From Nocardia camponoti (GTDB taxonomy: Bacteria; Actinomycetota; Actinomycetes; Mycobacteriales; Mycobacteriaceae): DNA of 64,000 nt. Each line of letters opens with the position of its first letter. The first letter of the stretch is position 1. The position numbers were made by a program, and so were the translations under genes. Of this stretch, positions 1-10,300 are shown one piece after another. The notes below the pieces were generated by a model. It made no database searches, was not told where the DNA came from, and saw only the letters and a program-made list of their open reading frames with translations. Location: assembly GCF_014646135.1 (NCBI RefSeq), contig NZ_BMMW01000002.1, forward strand, positions 992,001 to 1,056,000, in the 5' to 3' direction.

Positions 1-834
1 CGGCTGCGACAGCGTCGCCGCCGCGAACGCGAGCAGGCCAGCCACCGGAATCACCGCCTGGCACAAGCCGGTTCGTTCGAGTTCCGTGGAGAATCGCGTT
101 GCGACTTCGCGGGCGGAATTGAGGGCGTTGATGCGACCCGCGCTGATTTCGTCGGCGCGCGAAACCACTCCGACAACGCCGAGCGCGCCCGAGCCTGCGC
201 CGAGTTGTTCGAGGAAGTGCACGTCGGTGGCGTCGAGGCGGCGCAAGAGGTAGACGACGGCGTCGGCGCCGGGGACCGTCATCGCGGCGGCGTCGAGGTC
301 GGCGGGGGTAAGCAGGGCCATCGTGCGCTCGGAGACGTCGCGGGAGAGCGACGACGTGCCGGGGGTGTCGATGATGGTTGTCTTGGCGAGCTCGGCCGTT
401 GGCCACTGCACTTCGAGGTGGCTGACGGTGTGCTGGCCGGGTGGGGTCCAGCGCAGGTCGGCCATGTCGAAGGTGAGGCCGTGCGCGCCCGCCCCTCTGC
501 GGACAACGACGTTCGCCGAGGCGTTGTCAGCAGAGTAGGCAGTGACGGTCGGTGTTTGGCCATTGCGGTACCAGGTGACGACGCGCGTGCACTCGGTGGC
601 ATCGGTGGGCGCGACGCTCTGGCCGACTAAGGCGTTGAGCAGCGTCGATTTGCCCGCTTTGATCGAACCAGCGAGCGCGACACGCAACGGCTGACGCAGC
701 CGCGCGGCGGTTTCAGCGAGCATCGCGCGGGCAACCGGGTCGCGATCGAGCTCTCGCGTGGCCGCGGCGACAAGTCGCGTCGCCTCAGCAAGGCCGCCGA
801 TGGTGGCGCGCGCGGGGTCCAAGCTGGTGTCCAC
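1..834 (-). CDS. iniC: IniC-like dynamin-family GTPase, 5' part (runs off the left edge)
   Basis: Translating the minus strand from GTG at 834 gives 278 codons open to base 1. An in-frame TAG lies directly before the GTG, so no start further upstream is possible; an AGGG-type ribosome site lies about 7 bases ahead. The GTPase motifs are complete: P-loop GSIKAGKS at residues 56-63, a G2-like Thr within PTDATECT (about 77-84), G3 DTPG at 156-159, and G4-like SRAD at 225-228 in place of N/TKxD. Dynamin-like proteins of this type remodel membranes. In mycobacteria IniC is the partner of IniA in the envelope-stress operon, which supports the symbol, although here a PhoX-like gene separates the two. 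The C-terminal half, with the stalk and membrane-binding part, lies outside the window. Certain as a dynamin-type GTPase; likely as IniC. Confidence 0.85.
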   Translation of the reverse strand, partial: MDTSLDPARATIGGLAEATRLVAAATRELDRDPVARAMLAETAARLRQPLRVALAGSIKAGKSTLLNALVGQSVAPTDATECTRVVTWYRNGQTPTVTAYSADNASANVVVRRGAGAHGLTFDMADLRWTPPGQHTVSHLEVQWPTAELAKTTIIDTPGTSSLSRDVSERTMALLTPADLDAAAMTVPGADAVVYLLRRLDATDVHFLEQLGAGSGALGVVGVVSRADEISAGRINALNSAREVATRFSTELERTGLCQAVIPVAGLLAFAAATLSQP

Positions 835-921
835 CTAGCCACCCTACCGGCCATCGTGTCACCGTTTGCTGGGATCCAGATCCCTTTGCCGTGCGGCGAT
901 TGGACGTGGGCAAACCTCGGT

Positions 922-1017
922 CCGCAACGTCACGTGACACGAACGGCATCAAGATCAACACGCTGTGGTGGAGAAAGTCACTCGGCCGATGCCGCCACCA
1001 GAGCGTGTTGATCTTGA
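922..1017. repeat. Palindromic intergenic element, copy 1 (3' of the PhoX-like gene)
   Basis: Arms at 949-971 and 995-1017 pair over 23 bp with one mismatch around a 23-nt loop. The left flank has GTCACGTGAC (929-938), and ATCAAGATCA begins at 948. The same order, with nearly the same spacing, recurs at 2371-2459. The loop sequence (CGGCCGA core) is shared with the palindrome at 55049-55108 in the opposite orientation. It starts 8 bases after the stop codon of the PhoX-like gene, so it could also act as a terminator without a U-tract. Confidence 0.8.
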
Positions 1018-1024
1018 ATGTGCC

Positions 1025-2161
1025 CTAAAGCGAACGGCGGAACGGGCCCGTCACCTCGTAAGTGATGCCGCCGCCGTCGGTGCCGGTGGTGCCGTTCTGC
1101 GACGAGAAGTACATCCGCGTGCCAGCGGGGTTGAAGGCGACCCCCGCGATTTCCGAGCCGTCCTGGCCGACGATCTTGACGAACGGGGCGATGACGTCGT
1201 TCGGGGTGATCACGCAGATCTCCATGTCGCCGCCATCCTCGGCGACGAACAGGTCGCCGACGTGGGGATCGCCAGTGATGTTGTCGACGCCGGTGAGCGG
1301 CGCGTTGGCGGTGGTGTCGTTGTCGTAGACCGTCGCGAGCTGATTGGTCGCGGCGTTGTACGCCCAGACCTTGTCGTCGCCCTTGGTGGTGAAGTAGCAG
1401 ATGTTGTTGCGGTAGTAAGCACCTTCGCCACCGTTGAACACATACATGTTGTTGACCTGCTTGCGGCAGTCCTGACCCTTCGGCTTCACTGCGGCCCAGT
1501 TCAGGTCGGTGGTCAGGACCTCAAGCTTGCCCGCGGACAGGTTGCCCCACGCGTTTGGGGTGTAACGGTAGAAGCCGCCGTCAGGCTCGTCCTCGGTGAG
1601 GTAGACGACCTTGCGATCAGGGTCGAACGCGGCCGCTTCGTGGTTGAAAACGCCCATCGCCTCGTGACTCACCGCGGGCTTGACGCCCCACGGGTCGGTC
1701 TCCCAACACAGGCCCTTGTTGTGCTCTTCGCACGAGATCCAGGTGTTCCACGGCGACGCGCCACCCGCGCAGTTATCGGTGGTTCCCGACAGAATCGGGT
1801 ACGCGCCGGTGATGTTGCCAGCGCCGTCGAACTTCACCGCGCTCACGCCACCTGCACCTTTACCGAGTTCGGCGTTGGATACGTAGATCCAGCCGGAGCC
1901 GTCGGCGAAGCAAGCGCCACCGTCGGGCGCGCCGTGCCACACATGCTTGGTCGCGCCGACAACCTGGCCGGACCGAGCGACGACCCGGCTCGTGAAGCCC
2001 TTGGGCAGCATCAGCCCGTTGGCGTCGGCGGCTTGGAGACCGCCGTATGGACTCGCTCCACTTTGCGCCGGATAGGCGAGCGCTTCACGCCCGAGCGTGA
2101 ACGTCAGTGCCACCGAACCGGCACCGACTACGGCCGCTTTCATGAATCCTCGTCGCTGCAT
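1025..2161 (-). CDS. Tat-exported PhoX-family (DUF839) protein
   Basis: 378 residues. The N-terminus has a twin-arginine signal (RRGFMK, residues 3-8), a hydrophobic stretch and an AxA-type cleavage site (EALA, about residue 29), so the protein should be exported folded. The rest looks like the PhoX/DUF839 beta-propeller family: GWIYVSNAE, CEEHN, FNHEAAAFDP, VVYLTEDEP and DLFVAEDGG fit the acidic metal-binding loops seen in Ca/Fe-dependent alkaline phosphatase PhoX. Family members range from phosphatases to proteins of unknown activity, so the reaction is not certain; at this length it is shorter than classical PhoX. A strong ribosome site (AGGAAGG) precedes the ATG. It sits between iniA and iniC, where mycobacteria have no gene, and is bracketed by two copies of a palindromic element, which suggests insertion. 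Confidence 0.85.
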   Translation of the reverse strand: MQRRGFMKAAVVGAGSVALTFTLGREALAYPAQSGASPYGGLQAADANGLMLPKGFTSRVVARSGQVVGATKHVWHGAPDGGACFADGSGWIYVSNAELGKGAGGVSAVKFDGAGNITGAYPILSGTTDNCAGGASPWNTWISCEEHNKGLCWETDPWGVKPAVSHEAMGVFNHEAAAFDPDRKVVYLTEDEPDGGFYRYTPNAWGNLSAGKLEVLTTDLNWAAVKPKGQDCRKQVNNMYVFNGGEGAYYRNNICYFTTKGDDKVWAYNAATNQLATVYDNDTTANAPLTGVDNITGDPHVGDLFVAEDGGDMEICVITPNDVIAPFVKIVGQDGSEIAGVAFNPAGTRMYFSSQNGTTGTDGGGITYEVTGPFRRSL

Positions 2162-2388
2162 CCTCTTCCTTCCTCGACCCGCCTGTTTTGACAGGCAGTT
2201 CGAGGGAGGTTAGGTAGCGCAGGGGAAGTCGCCGCGACCGTGACGCGTCAGGCAAGCGACCAACTGGCCAACAGGCCAGCCGCGATGCTCAATTACTGTG
2301 TGGCTCCCCATTTTTCGGCTACGTACGCCGATTTACCGCGAACATCCTTCCGCAACTATCACGCCGAAACGTCACATGACAGCCAGCC
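2162..2388 (-). promoter_or_regulatory. Upstream region of the PhoX-like gene
   Basis: This non-coding stretch between iniA and the PhoX-like gene probably carries the latter's promoter. An imperfect hairpin (CCTCGACCCGCCTG paired with CAGGCAGTTCGAGG) spans about 2173-2204, just before the ribosome site, and could influence translation or be an operator. A short GGCC-type inverted repeat lies at about 2265-2280. I could not assign -10 and -35 boxes. Confidence 0.35.
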
Positions 2389-2459
2389 ATCAAGATCATC
2401 AGGCTCTCACGGATTTTCCTTCTCGACGTTTGTTTACCTGAGAGCCTGATGATCTTGAT
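2364..2459. repeat. Palindromic intergenic element, copy 2 (3' of iniA)
   Basis: Perfect 21-bp inverted arms at 2389-2409 and 2439-2459 enclose a 29-nt loop. The left flank has GTCACATGAC at 2371-2380, and the outer arm begins ATCAAGATCA, as in copy 1 at 929-957; the inner arm and loop differ from copy 1. It begins 3 bases after the iniA stop codon. It may serve as a terminator (no clear U-tract) and also marks one side of the inserted PhoX-like gene. Confidence 0.8.
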
Positions 2460-2462
2460 TGG

Positions 2463-4358
2463 TCAGACGCCAACCGGGCGCACTCCCGCCGACGGGGCCG
2501 TGTACGTGCGTTGGCGCGGGGTCGGGGTGCCGAGTTCGAGCATTCCGTCGGCGTATCTGCGCAGCTCAGCGGCCCTGACCAGCTGGTGTTCCAAGATTTC
2601 GCGACGAGCCGCGCGGCTGGAGACCGCGCTGTTCGCCGCTTCCTGGGCGGCGTGCAGCGAGGCGTTGATCGAGCGCAAGCTGCGTTCGGCAACGCCGGTG
2701 TAGTGGTCGCGCAGGGCCCGGTGAATGCGGTTGAGGCGGTCTTTTGTCTCTTTTCCCGCATGGAAAGCGACATCGTCGACGAAACGGCGCACGGCAGCCT
2801 TCGCTTCGAGGCGTTTCCGCTGCAAACGCTGACCCTTGTCGTCCTTATATGCCTTGCCGCCGACGAGAATGCCCGCGCCGATCGACAGTGGGTTCAGCAG
2901 CGCGAGACCCGCCAGCGTTGAGGCCAAACCGACCATCAGCACGCCACCATAGGACCCGCGCAAACCGACCAAAACCTTGCTGGTGACGCCGATATCGGGT
3001 TCAAGGCCACCGAGCGTGCCCACTTTCGCGCTGCTCGCGTGGTCGGAGTCCATCGCTTTATCGACGTCGGGGAGGTCGATCGCGCTTGCCTTGCCGAAGT
3101 GCTCAGCGACAGTTTCGGCGAGGGTTTCCGCGCGGGTGTGCGTCCAGAGGAGGTTGTCGCCGAGCGCCGTATCGACTGTGCCCGTTAGCCATTCGGCGAT
3201 CGCGGGCCAGTGTTTGGACGGGTCGTGATCGTCGATCCAGTCCTCGGCCGTGTGCGCGACGGCGCGGAGGCGTTCGCGCAGGTCGTGGTCGATGTCGTTC
3301 ATGAGGTCGGCGATGCCGTCGGAGAGGGTTTGCTGCCAGTAGCCGGAGTTTCTGCGTAAGTCTTCGGCTACGGTACGCGCGTTTTGGAGTTCGCGAATGG
3401 CGGCGTCGCCGGATTCTGGGTCGCTTAGCGCGAGCAGTTCGCTACCCAGTGCGAGCGCCAAATGCTCTGCGGCCGAATGTAATTCGCGTGCCACTGCCGC
3501 ACGGGCGCTGACCTGGTCGCGTGCGACGACCTGGTCTTTCAGGAAACCAAACAGCATGCCGAAACCCGACTCGCGGCCCAGTTGCGCGTTGTTGAGCCGC
3601 AGCGCGTGGGAGCGCAGCAGGGACGAAACGGGCAGGAACGGGACCTGCAAGCCCGCCTTCGCGATGTGGGCTTTGTCGGCTTGGGCGACTTGGCGCCAGT
3701 GCGGATACATGTCGATTTTGGTGAGCAGGACCGCGACGGTTGGGCAGAGTTCGCGGACCTGTCGCAGGAAGGCGAGTTCGGGTTCGGTCAGTTCGGTTGA
3801 CGCATCACTCAACAGCAGGACCGCGTCAGCCGACGGAACCATCGACAGCACCGTCGCCGAAAACGAGCTCCCATGACCGCCGATACCGGGGGTGTCGATG
3901 AGGACAATTCCCTCGCTGAGCAGCTGGTTTGGCACCTTCGCCTCAATACGGGCGATCTGGCGGCCCTGCGCGTAGGGGCTGTTGGCGTCGATGTTGCCGA
4001 TCTCCTCGAACGGGACCTGCACGCGGACCTCGCTCGCACCGGGCGCGGTGAGCACCAGTTCGGCCGAAGGGGTCGCGCCGTATTCGAGTTGCATGGGAAT
4101 GGCGGTGGTGACGTCGTCACCTACGCGGCAAACATCAAGTCCGAGAAGAGCATTCACGAACCTGCTCTTGCCTTGCTGCCGCTGACCAGTCACCACGATG
4201 CGCCTGCGTGGGTCGCTGACCCGCTGCGCCGCCGCCTCCAACCGGACAACAAGGTCGTCGCGGTCGGCGGCGCGAGCCGCCTCGATCGTGTCGCCGAGCA
4301 CCGTCAGCAGCGGGGTGGCTGCTGACGGTGCGGCCGGCTTCGTTGCCGGAGTTGTCAT
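2463..4358 (-). CDS. iniA: IniA-like dynamin-family GTPase
   Basis: 631 residues, close to the roughly 640 of mycobacterial IniA. GTPase motifs: P-loop GQRQQGKS (58-65), G3 DTPG within LIDTPGIGG (about 155-160), G4 TKID (about 212). A helical stalk follows. Near residues 465-500 there is a hydrophobic segment rich in Gly/Leu (VGLASTLAGLALL, then GAGILVGGKAYKD), the position and style of the membrane-inserting tip of bacterial dynamins and IniA. IniA mediates membrane fission in vitro and is linked to tolerance of cell-wall drugs in mycobacteria; that role is transferred by family. The gene starts 11 nt after the giant iniB gene and its ribosome site overlaps the iniB stop, so the two are probably co-translated. 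The partner IniC lies downstream beyond an inserted PhoX-like gene. Confidence 0.92.
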   Translation of the reverse strand: MTTPATKPAAPSAATPLLTVLGDTIEAARAADRDDLVVRLEAAAQRVSDPRRRIVVTGQRQQGKSRFVNALLGLDVCRVGDDVTTAIPMQLEYGATPSAELVLTAPGASEVRVQVPFEEIGNIDANSPYAQGRQIARIEAKVPNQLLSEGIVLIDTPGIGGHGSSFSATVLSMVPSADAVLLLSDASTELTEPELAFLRQVRELCPTVAVLLTKIDMYPHWRQVAQADKAHIAKAGLQVPFLPVSSLLRSHALRLNNAQLGRESGFGMLFGFLKDQVVARDQVSARAAVARELHSAAEHLALALGSELLALSDPESGDAAIRELQNARTVAEDLRRNSGYWQQTLSDGIADLMNDIDHDLRERLRAVAHTAEDWIDDHDPSKHWPAIAEWLTGTVDTALGDNLLWTHTRAETLAETVAEHFGKASAIDLPDVDKAMDSDHASSAKVGTLGGLEPDIGVTSKVLVGLRGSYGGVLMVGLASTLAGLALLNPLSIGAGILVGGKAYKDDKGQRLQRKRLEAKAAVRRFVDDVAFHAGKETKDRLNRIHRALRDHYTGVAERSLRSINASLHAAQEAANSAVSSRAARREILEHQLVRAAELRRYADGMLELGTPTPRQRTYTAPSAGVRPVGV

Positions 4359-4372
4359 GTCCGAATCCCTTA
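4359..4372 (-). promoter_or_regulatory. iniB stop / iniA ribosome-binding overlap
   Basis: On the minus strand the iniB TAA (4372-4370) is fused to AAGGGA (4371-4366), the likely iniA ribosome site, 7 bases before the iniA ATG. Ribosomes finishing the 31.8-kb iniB message would sit on the iniA start region, so IniA output may depend on completing the giant protein or on an internal promoter. Confidence 0.6.
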
Positions 4373-7300
4373 AAGGAGGCCGCCGGTGAGGCCGCCGCCG
4401 TCGCTGTCGGGCTCGGGCGTCGACGACGAACTGCTGCCGAGAAGACCGGTGTCGGTGGTGCCGGTGTCGAGGCCGGGGCCGAAGGCGCCCGACGGGTCGA
4501 CCGTGGAAAGCGAGCCGGTCAGGCCGCCCGCGGTGTCGGTGACGCCACCCGTTGCCACCGACGTGGTGTCGGTGACCGCGCCCGTCGCCGCACCTGTTGT
4601 GTCGACAACCCCGCCGGTCGCGGCGCTTGTCGTGTCGGCGATGCCGCCCGATGCCGCTTCGGTCGTGTCGTAAAGCGGGGCCGTCGGGGCGCTTGGGGTG
4701 TCGAAGCCGCTGGTCACGCCGCCGAGCGTGTCGCCAGCGGTGGTGCCGACGCCGGTGACGGTGTTGAACGGTTCGCCGGTGCCGGTCACGTCGGCGCTCG
4801 GGAGGCCGCTCGTCGCGCCGGTGACCGTGCCGAGGCCGGTTTCCAAACCGCTGCCGAGCTGGTCGGTGAGGCCCGTGCCCGGGTAGGGCTCGCCGGGGGC
4901 GATGCCCTGGGTTGCGCCGCCGAGGGTGGTCGCGAGGCCGTCGGGGCCGGTAAGGGCACCAGTTGCGGTCGGCAGGTCGGTGTTGGTCAGGCCGGTTGTC
5001 ACACCTGCGAGGGTGCCGGGGATGGCACCTGCTGGGCTCGCGCCCGTGAGGGTGCTTGCTAGGCCATCCGGGCTGGTCAGACCGCCTGTCAAGGTGCTTG
5101 CGAGGCCGTCGGGAGCGGTTGCGCCCGAGAGGGTGCCTGCGAGGCCGTCAGCCGGGGTTAGGCCGCCGGTCAGGGGGTTTGTCACGCCGTCGGGGGTGGT
5201 TAGGCCGCCCGTTGCGCCGGAGAGGGTGCTTGCGAGGCCGTCGGCTGGGTCGAAGCCGCCGGTCAGGGCGGTTGCGAGGCCGCTCGGGTTGGCTGGGTCG
5301 AGGCCGCCGGTTAGGGCGGTTGCCAAGCCGTCGGCGTCGGCTGGGTTCAGGCCGCCGGTCACGCCGGAAATCGCACCTGCCAGGCCGTCGGCGCTGGTCG
5401 GGTCGAGGACGCCGGTCAGGGCACTGGCGAGACCCTCCGGGTCGGCTGGGTTCAGGCCGGTGACGCCAGTCAGTGCGCCTGCCAAGCCGTCCGCGGTGGC
5501 CGGGTCAAGGCCGCCGGTGACACCCGAGATCGCGCCTGCCAAGCCGTCGGGGCTCGTCGGGTCGAGGGCGCCGGTTAGTGCGCCCGCCGCGGTGTTCGGG
5601 TCGAGGCCCTCGGTGAGGCCGCCGAGGGTGGCGGGGTCAATTGCGCTGGTCAGGGCACCGAAACCGGTTTCGAGGCCGGTTGGGGTGAGGCCGCCGAGCA
5701 GCTCGGTGTCCGGGAGTGCGCCCAGGCCGAGGGAGTTCGCTGTCGCCTCGTCGAGCGCGCCGAGTAGTGCGCCCGCGCCCGCTCCTGCCAAGGCCGCTTG
5801 ACCAGCCGCTGCCGCCGACGTAAGCGGGTTCTGCTCGTCATCGGGCAGGATGCTTTCCACGGTCGACGGGTCGAGGCTGGTGAAGAGGCCATCCGAATCC
5901 CCGTGCAGGACATCGGAAGCCGCGTTGACGCCTTCGCCGATGAGGTCCATCTTGGCCATCTCGACCGCCCAGGCGGCGTCGGCGGCCGCGTTGGCGAGGT
6001 CAGCTGCGGGTTCGAGGGGGGTGTCGTCGAACGGGCTGGTGACGGCGGCCTGCGCGGTGTCGATCGTGTCGCCGATGGTGTCCCAGGTTGGGCCTTCGAC
6101 TGCCCACGCGGCGTCGAGGGTGTCGCCCGCGGCGTCGCCGATGGGGCCGAGGGGGCCGTCGCTGAGGTCGGGGACGATGCCCGTTGCGTCGGGGATGCCG
6201 CCGGTCAGGTCCGGGACGATGCCCGTTGCATCCGGGAGACCGCCGGTCAGGTCCGGGACGATGCCCGTTGCATCCGGAAGACCGCCGGTCAGGTCCGGGA
6301 CGATGCCCGTTGCGTCGGGCAGGTCGCCCGTCAGATCCGGGACGATGCCCGTTGCATCCGGGATGCCGCCGGTCAGATCTGGGACGATGTCCGTTGCATC
6401 CGGAAGCCCGCCGGTCAGGTCCGGGACGATGCCCGTTGCATCCGGGAGACCGCCGGTCAGATCTGGGACGATGCCCGTTGCATCCGGGATTCCGCCGGTC
6501 AGGTCAGGGACGATGCCCGTTGCGTCGGGGAGGTCCGGGGTGAGGCCGGTGATCGGGTCGGTGATGTCGCTGAAGTCGACGGGGGTCGGCATCAGTGGGT
6601 CGCCGTGGAGGACGTCGGAGACGGCTTCGACGCCCGTACCCATGAGGTCCATCTTCGCGGTCTCGACCGCCCAACCGGCGTCCACGACGTCTCCGATGAG
6701 GTCGCCTGCGGGGTCGAGTGGGGTGCCTTCGAGGGGGCTGGTCACCGCGTCGGTTGCGGAGTCGAGGCCGGCGCCGATGGTGTCCCAGGTGGGATCCTGG
6801 ATCGCCCAGGTGGAGTCGACCGCGTCGCCGAGGGTGTCGCCGACTGCGCCGAGGGGGCTGCCGGTGAGGTCGGGAAGGGCGCCGCCGACGTCCGGCAGGC
6901 CGCCACCCAGGTCGGGGAGCGCGCCGCCGACATCCGGCAAGCCGCCCAGATCGGGAAGCACACCGCCGACATCCGGCAGGCCACCGTCTAGGTCGGGAAG
7001 CACACCGCCCACATCCGGGAGGCCACCGCCCAGATCCGGGAATGCACCGCCGACGTCCGGTAGACCACCATCCAGATCAGGAAGAACGCCGCCGACGTCC
7101 GGCAGTCCGCCACCCAGGTCGGGGAGGGCGCCGCCGACGTCGGGCAGGCCGCCACCCAGATCGGGAAGGGCGCCGCCCACATCCGGGAGGCCGCCATCCA
7201 GATCGGGCAGGACACCGCCAACGTCCGGCAGGCCGCCATCTAGGTCGGGAAGCACGCCGCCCACATCCGGCAGGCCGCCATCGAGGTCGGGAAGCACGCC

Positions 7301-10300
7301 GCCCACATCCGGCAGGCCACCGTCCAGGTCAGGAAGCACGCCGCCCACATCCGGTAGGCCACCGCCCAGATCCGGGAGTGCACCGCCGACGTCCGGCAGA
7401 CCGCCGCCCAGGTCGGGAAGCACGCCGCCCACATCCGGCAGACCGCCGCCCAGATCGGGAAGCACGCCGCCCACATCCGGCAAGCCGCCGCCGAGGTCCG
7501 GGAGGGCGCCTACGCCCGGCAGGCCGCCGGCGAGTAGGTCGCCAAGGCTGCCGGACGGGTCGACTACCGGGAGGCCGGGGCCGAAGATGTCGCCGATGCC
7601 CTGGGTCCAGTCGGCCACGTCTTCGATGTTGACGCCGTTGAGGGAGTCTTGGACCTGGACGCCGAGGACGTTGATGTCGTCGAAGGTGGAGTCGTTGATC
7701 AGGCCGCCGTTGAGGATGCCGCCCAGGTCGTCGACGTTGCCGCCGATGCCCGTGATGTCGTTGAGGGTGTTGTCATCGAGGATCCCGCCGTCGACAACGT
7801 CGTTGAGGACCTGCGTGCCGTCGAGCAGGCCGCCGTCGACGACGTCGTTGAGGATCGGGGACTCGTCGATCGCCGCACCGATGCCGTTGGCGGTGATGTC
7901 GTTGAGGGTCGTGCCGTCCAGGATGCCGCCGTCGACCACATCGTTGAGGACCTGCGACTCATCAATCGCCGCACCGATCCCGCTTGTCGTGATGTCTTCG
8001 AAGGTGGTGCCGTCGAGAATGCCACCGTCGACCACGTCGTTGAGGATCGGGGACTCGTCAATCGCCGCACCGATGCCGTTGGCGGTGATGTCGTTGAGCG
8101 TGGTGCCGTCCAGGATGCCGCCATTCACGACGCCGCCCAGGTCGTCGACGTTGCCGCCGATGCCGGTGATGTCGTTGACGGTGTTGCCATCGAGGATGCC
8201 GCCATCGACAACATCGTTGAGGATCGGCGACTCGTCAATCGCGGCACCGATGCCATTCGTGGTGATGTCCTCGAACGCCGCGCCACCGAGCAAGCCACTC
8301 GCCACGCCACCGTCGACCGCGTCGCTGAGGACGTCGCCATCGACAACGTCGCTGAGGATTCCACCATCCACCGCGTCGTTGAGAATCTGCGACTCATCAA
8401 TCGCCGCACCAATTCCGTTCGTGGTGATGTCGTTGAACGTGGTGCCGTCCAGGATGCCGCCATCGACAACGTCGCTGAGGATTCCGCCATCGACCGCGTC
8501 GTTCAGGATCGGGGACTCGTCAATCGCCGCACCGATTCCATTCGCCGTAATGTCCTCGAACGCTGCCCCGCCGAGCAGGCCACTCGCCACGCCACCGTCG
8601 ACAACATCGTCGAGGATTCCGCCATCGACCACATCGTTGAGGACCTGCGACTCGTCGATCGCCGCGCCAATCCCATTCGTGGTGATGTCCTCGAACACCG
8701 CGCCACCGAGCAGCCCGCTCGCCACTCCCCCATCGACCGTGTCGTTCAGGAAATCGCCGTTGACGACGCCGCCCAAATCGTCGACATTTCCGCCGATGCC
8801 GGTGATGTCGTTGAGCGTGTTCCCGTTGGCAAGGCCGCCCGCGACGCCGGCGACACCACCGTCGACCACGTCGTTCAGCACCGACGACTCGTCGATCGCC
8901 GCGCCGATTCCGTTCGTCGTAATGTCCTCGAATACCGCCCCGCCGAGCAGCCCGGATGCGACGCCACCGTCGACCGCGTCGGCGATGCCGGTAATCCCAC
9001 CGTCGACCGCGTCGTTGAGGATGGGCGACTCGTCGATCGCCGCGCCGATTCCGCTGGTCGTGATGTCTTCGAAGGTGTTGCTATCGAAGATGTCGCCGGC
9101 GCCGGCCAGTCCGCCAGCGACTCCCGTCACGCCGCCGTCGACCGCGTCGTTGAGGATCGGGGACTCGTCGATCGCGGCGCCGATCCCGTTGGCGGTGATG
9201 TCTTCGAACGTCGCGCCGTCGAGGAGGCCGCCCGCGATGCCGGTCACCGCGGCCCCGTTGCCGATGTCGGCGGCACCGAGGATGCCGCCGTCGAACACAT
9301 CGTTGAGCACCTGCGACTCGTCGATCGCCGCGCCGATTCCGTTAGTCGTGATGTCTTCGAAGTCGCCGCTGAAGATGCCGCCCGCGACCCCGGTCACGTC
9401 ACCGCCGCCGAGCACGCCAGCGATGTCGCCGGTGTTGGTCACGTCGCCGACAACACCGTTCAGGATCGGCGATTCGTCGATGGCCGCGCCGATTCCGTTG
9501 GCGGTGATGTCGTTGATGTCGACCGCGTCCGGGCCGATGAAGTCGCCCGCGACACCGGTGAAGTCGTTGAGCGACTCGTCGACCTGGCCGCCGATTCCTT
9601 GGATCTGCACGTCCTGCCACGCGCTCGCCACGCCGTTAGCGAGGCCACCGAACTCGTTGAGCGAGTCCTCGACTTGGCCGCCGATTCCCTGAATGTTGAC
9701 GTCGTTCCAGTTGTCGGCAATCCCACCGAAGTTATCGCCGATTCCGTTGATGTCAGTCAGGCCAGCGCCAAAAATGTTGTTCCCGCTGCCCAAGTTGATG
9801 TCGCCCATGTCAGTCACATCCCCAATGCCAGAAAGATCTAGGTCACCTACCACCCCGGTCACGTCGCCAACTGCTCCGACGATGCCGGTCACATCACCCG
9901 TAATGCCGCCGGTGAAGTCGCCCGCGATCCCAGTCAGGTCGCCTGCAACACCGGTCACACCACCCGCGATCCCTGTGACGTCGCCGCCGACGTCGCCGAT
10001 CGTGCCCGTGAAATCTCCAAAATCGACCACATCGCCAACCGAGCCGATGAAGTCCCCACCGATGCCGGTGAGATCGGCGACGAAGCCGGTGGCGTCGCCG
10101 CCGAAGCCTGTGATGTCGCCGAAAGTTCCTGTGACGTCGCCGAATACGGCCGTCGGGTCGAGGTCGGCGAACACGCCGGTCACGTCGCCGACGGATCCGC
10201 CGATGGCGGTAAGCGAGGTCGCGACGTCGCCGGTCACGCCTGCGAAAGAGGCAACCAGGTCGCCGCCGATGCCGGTGAACGCCGCGGTTGTGTCTCCTGC

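Noticed and set aside
205..630. Plus-strand frame near the left edge.
   Set aside because: It is a shadow of the iniC-like gene, whose minus frame has all GTPase motifs.
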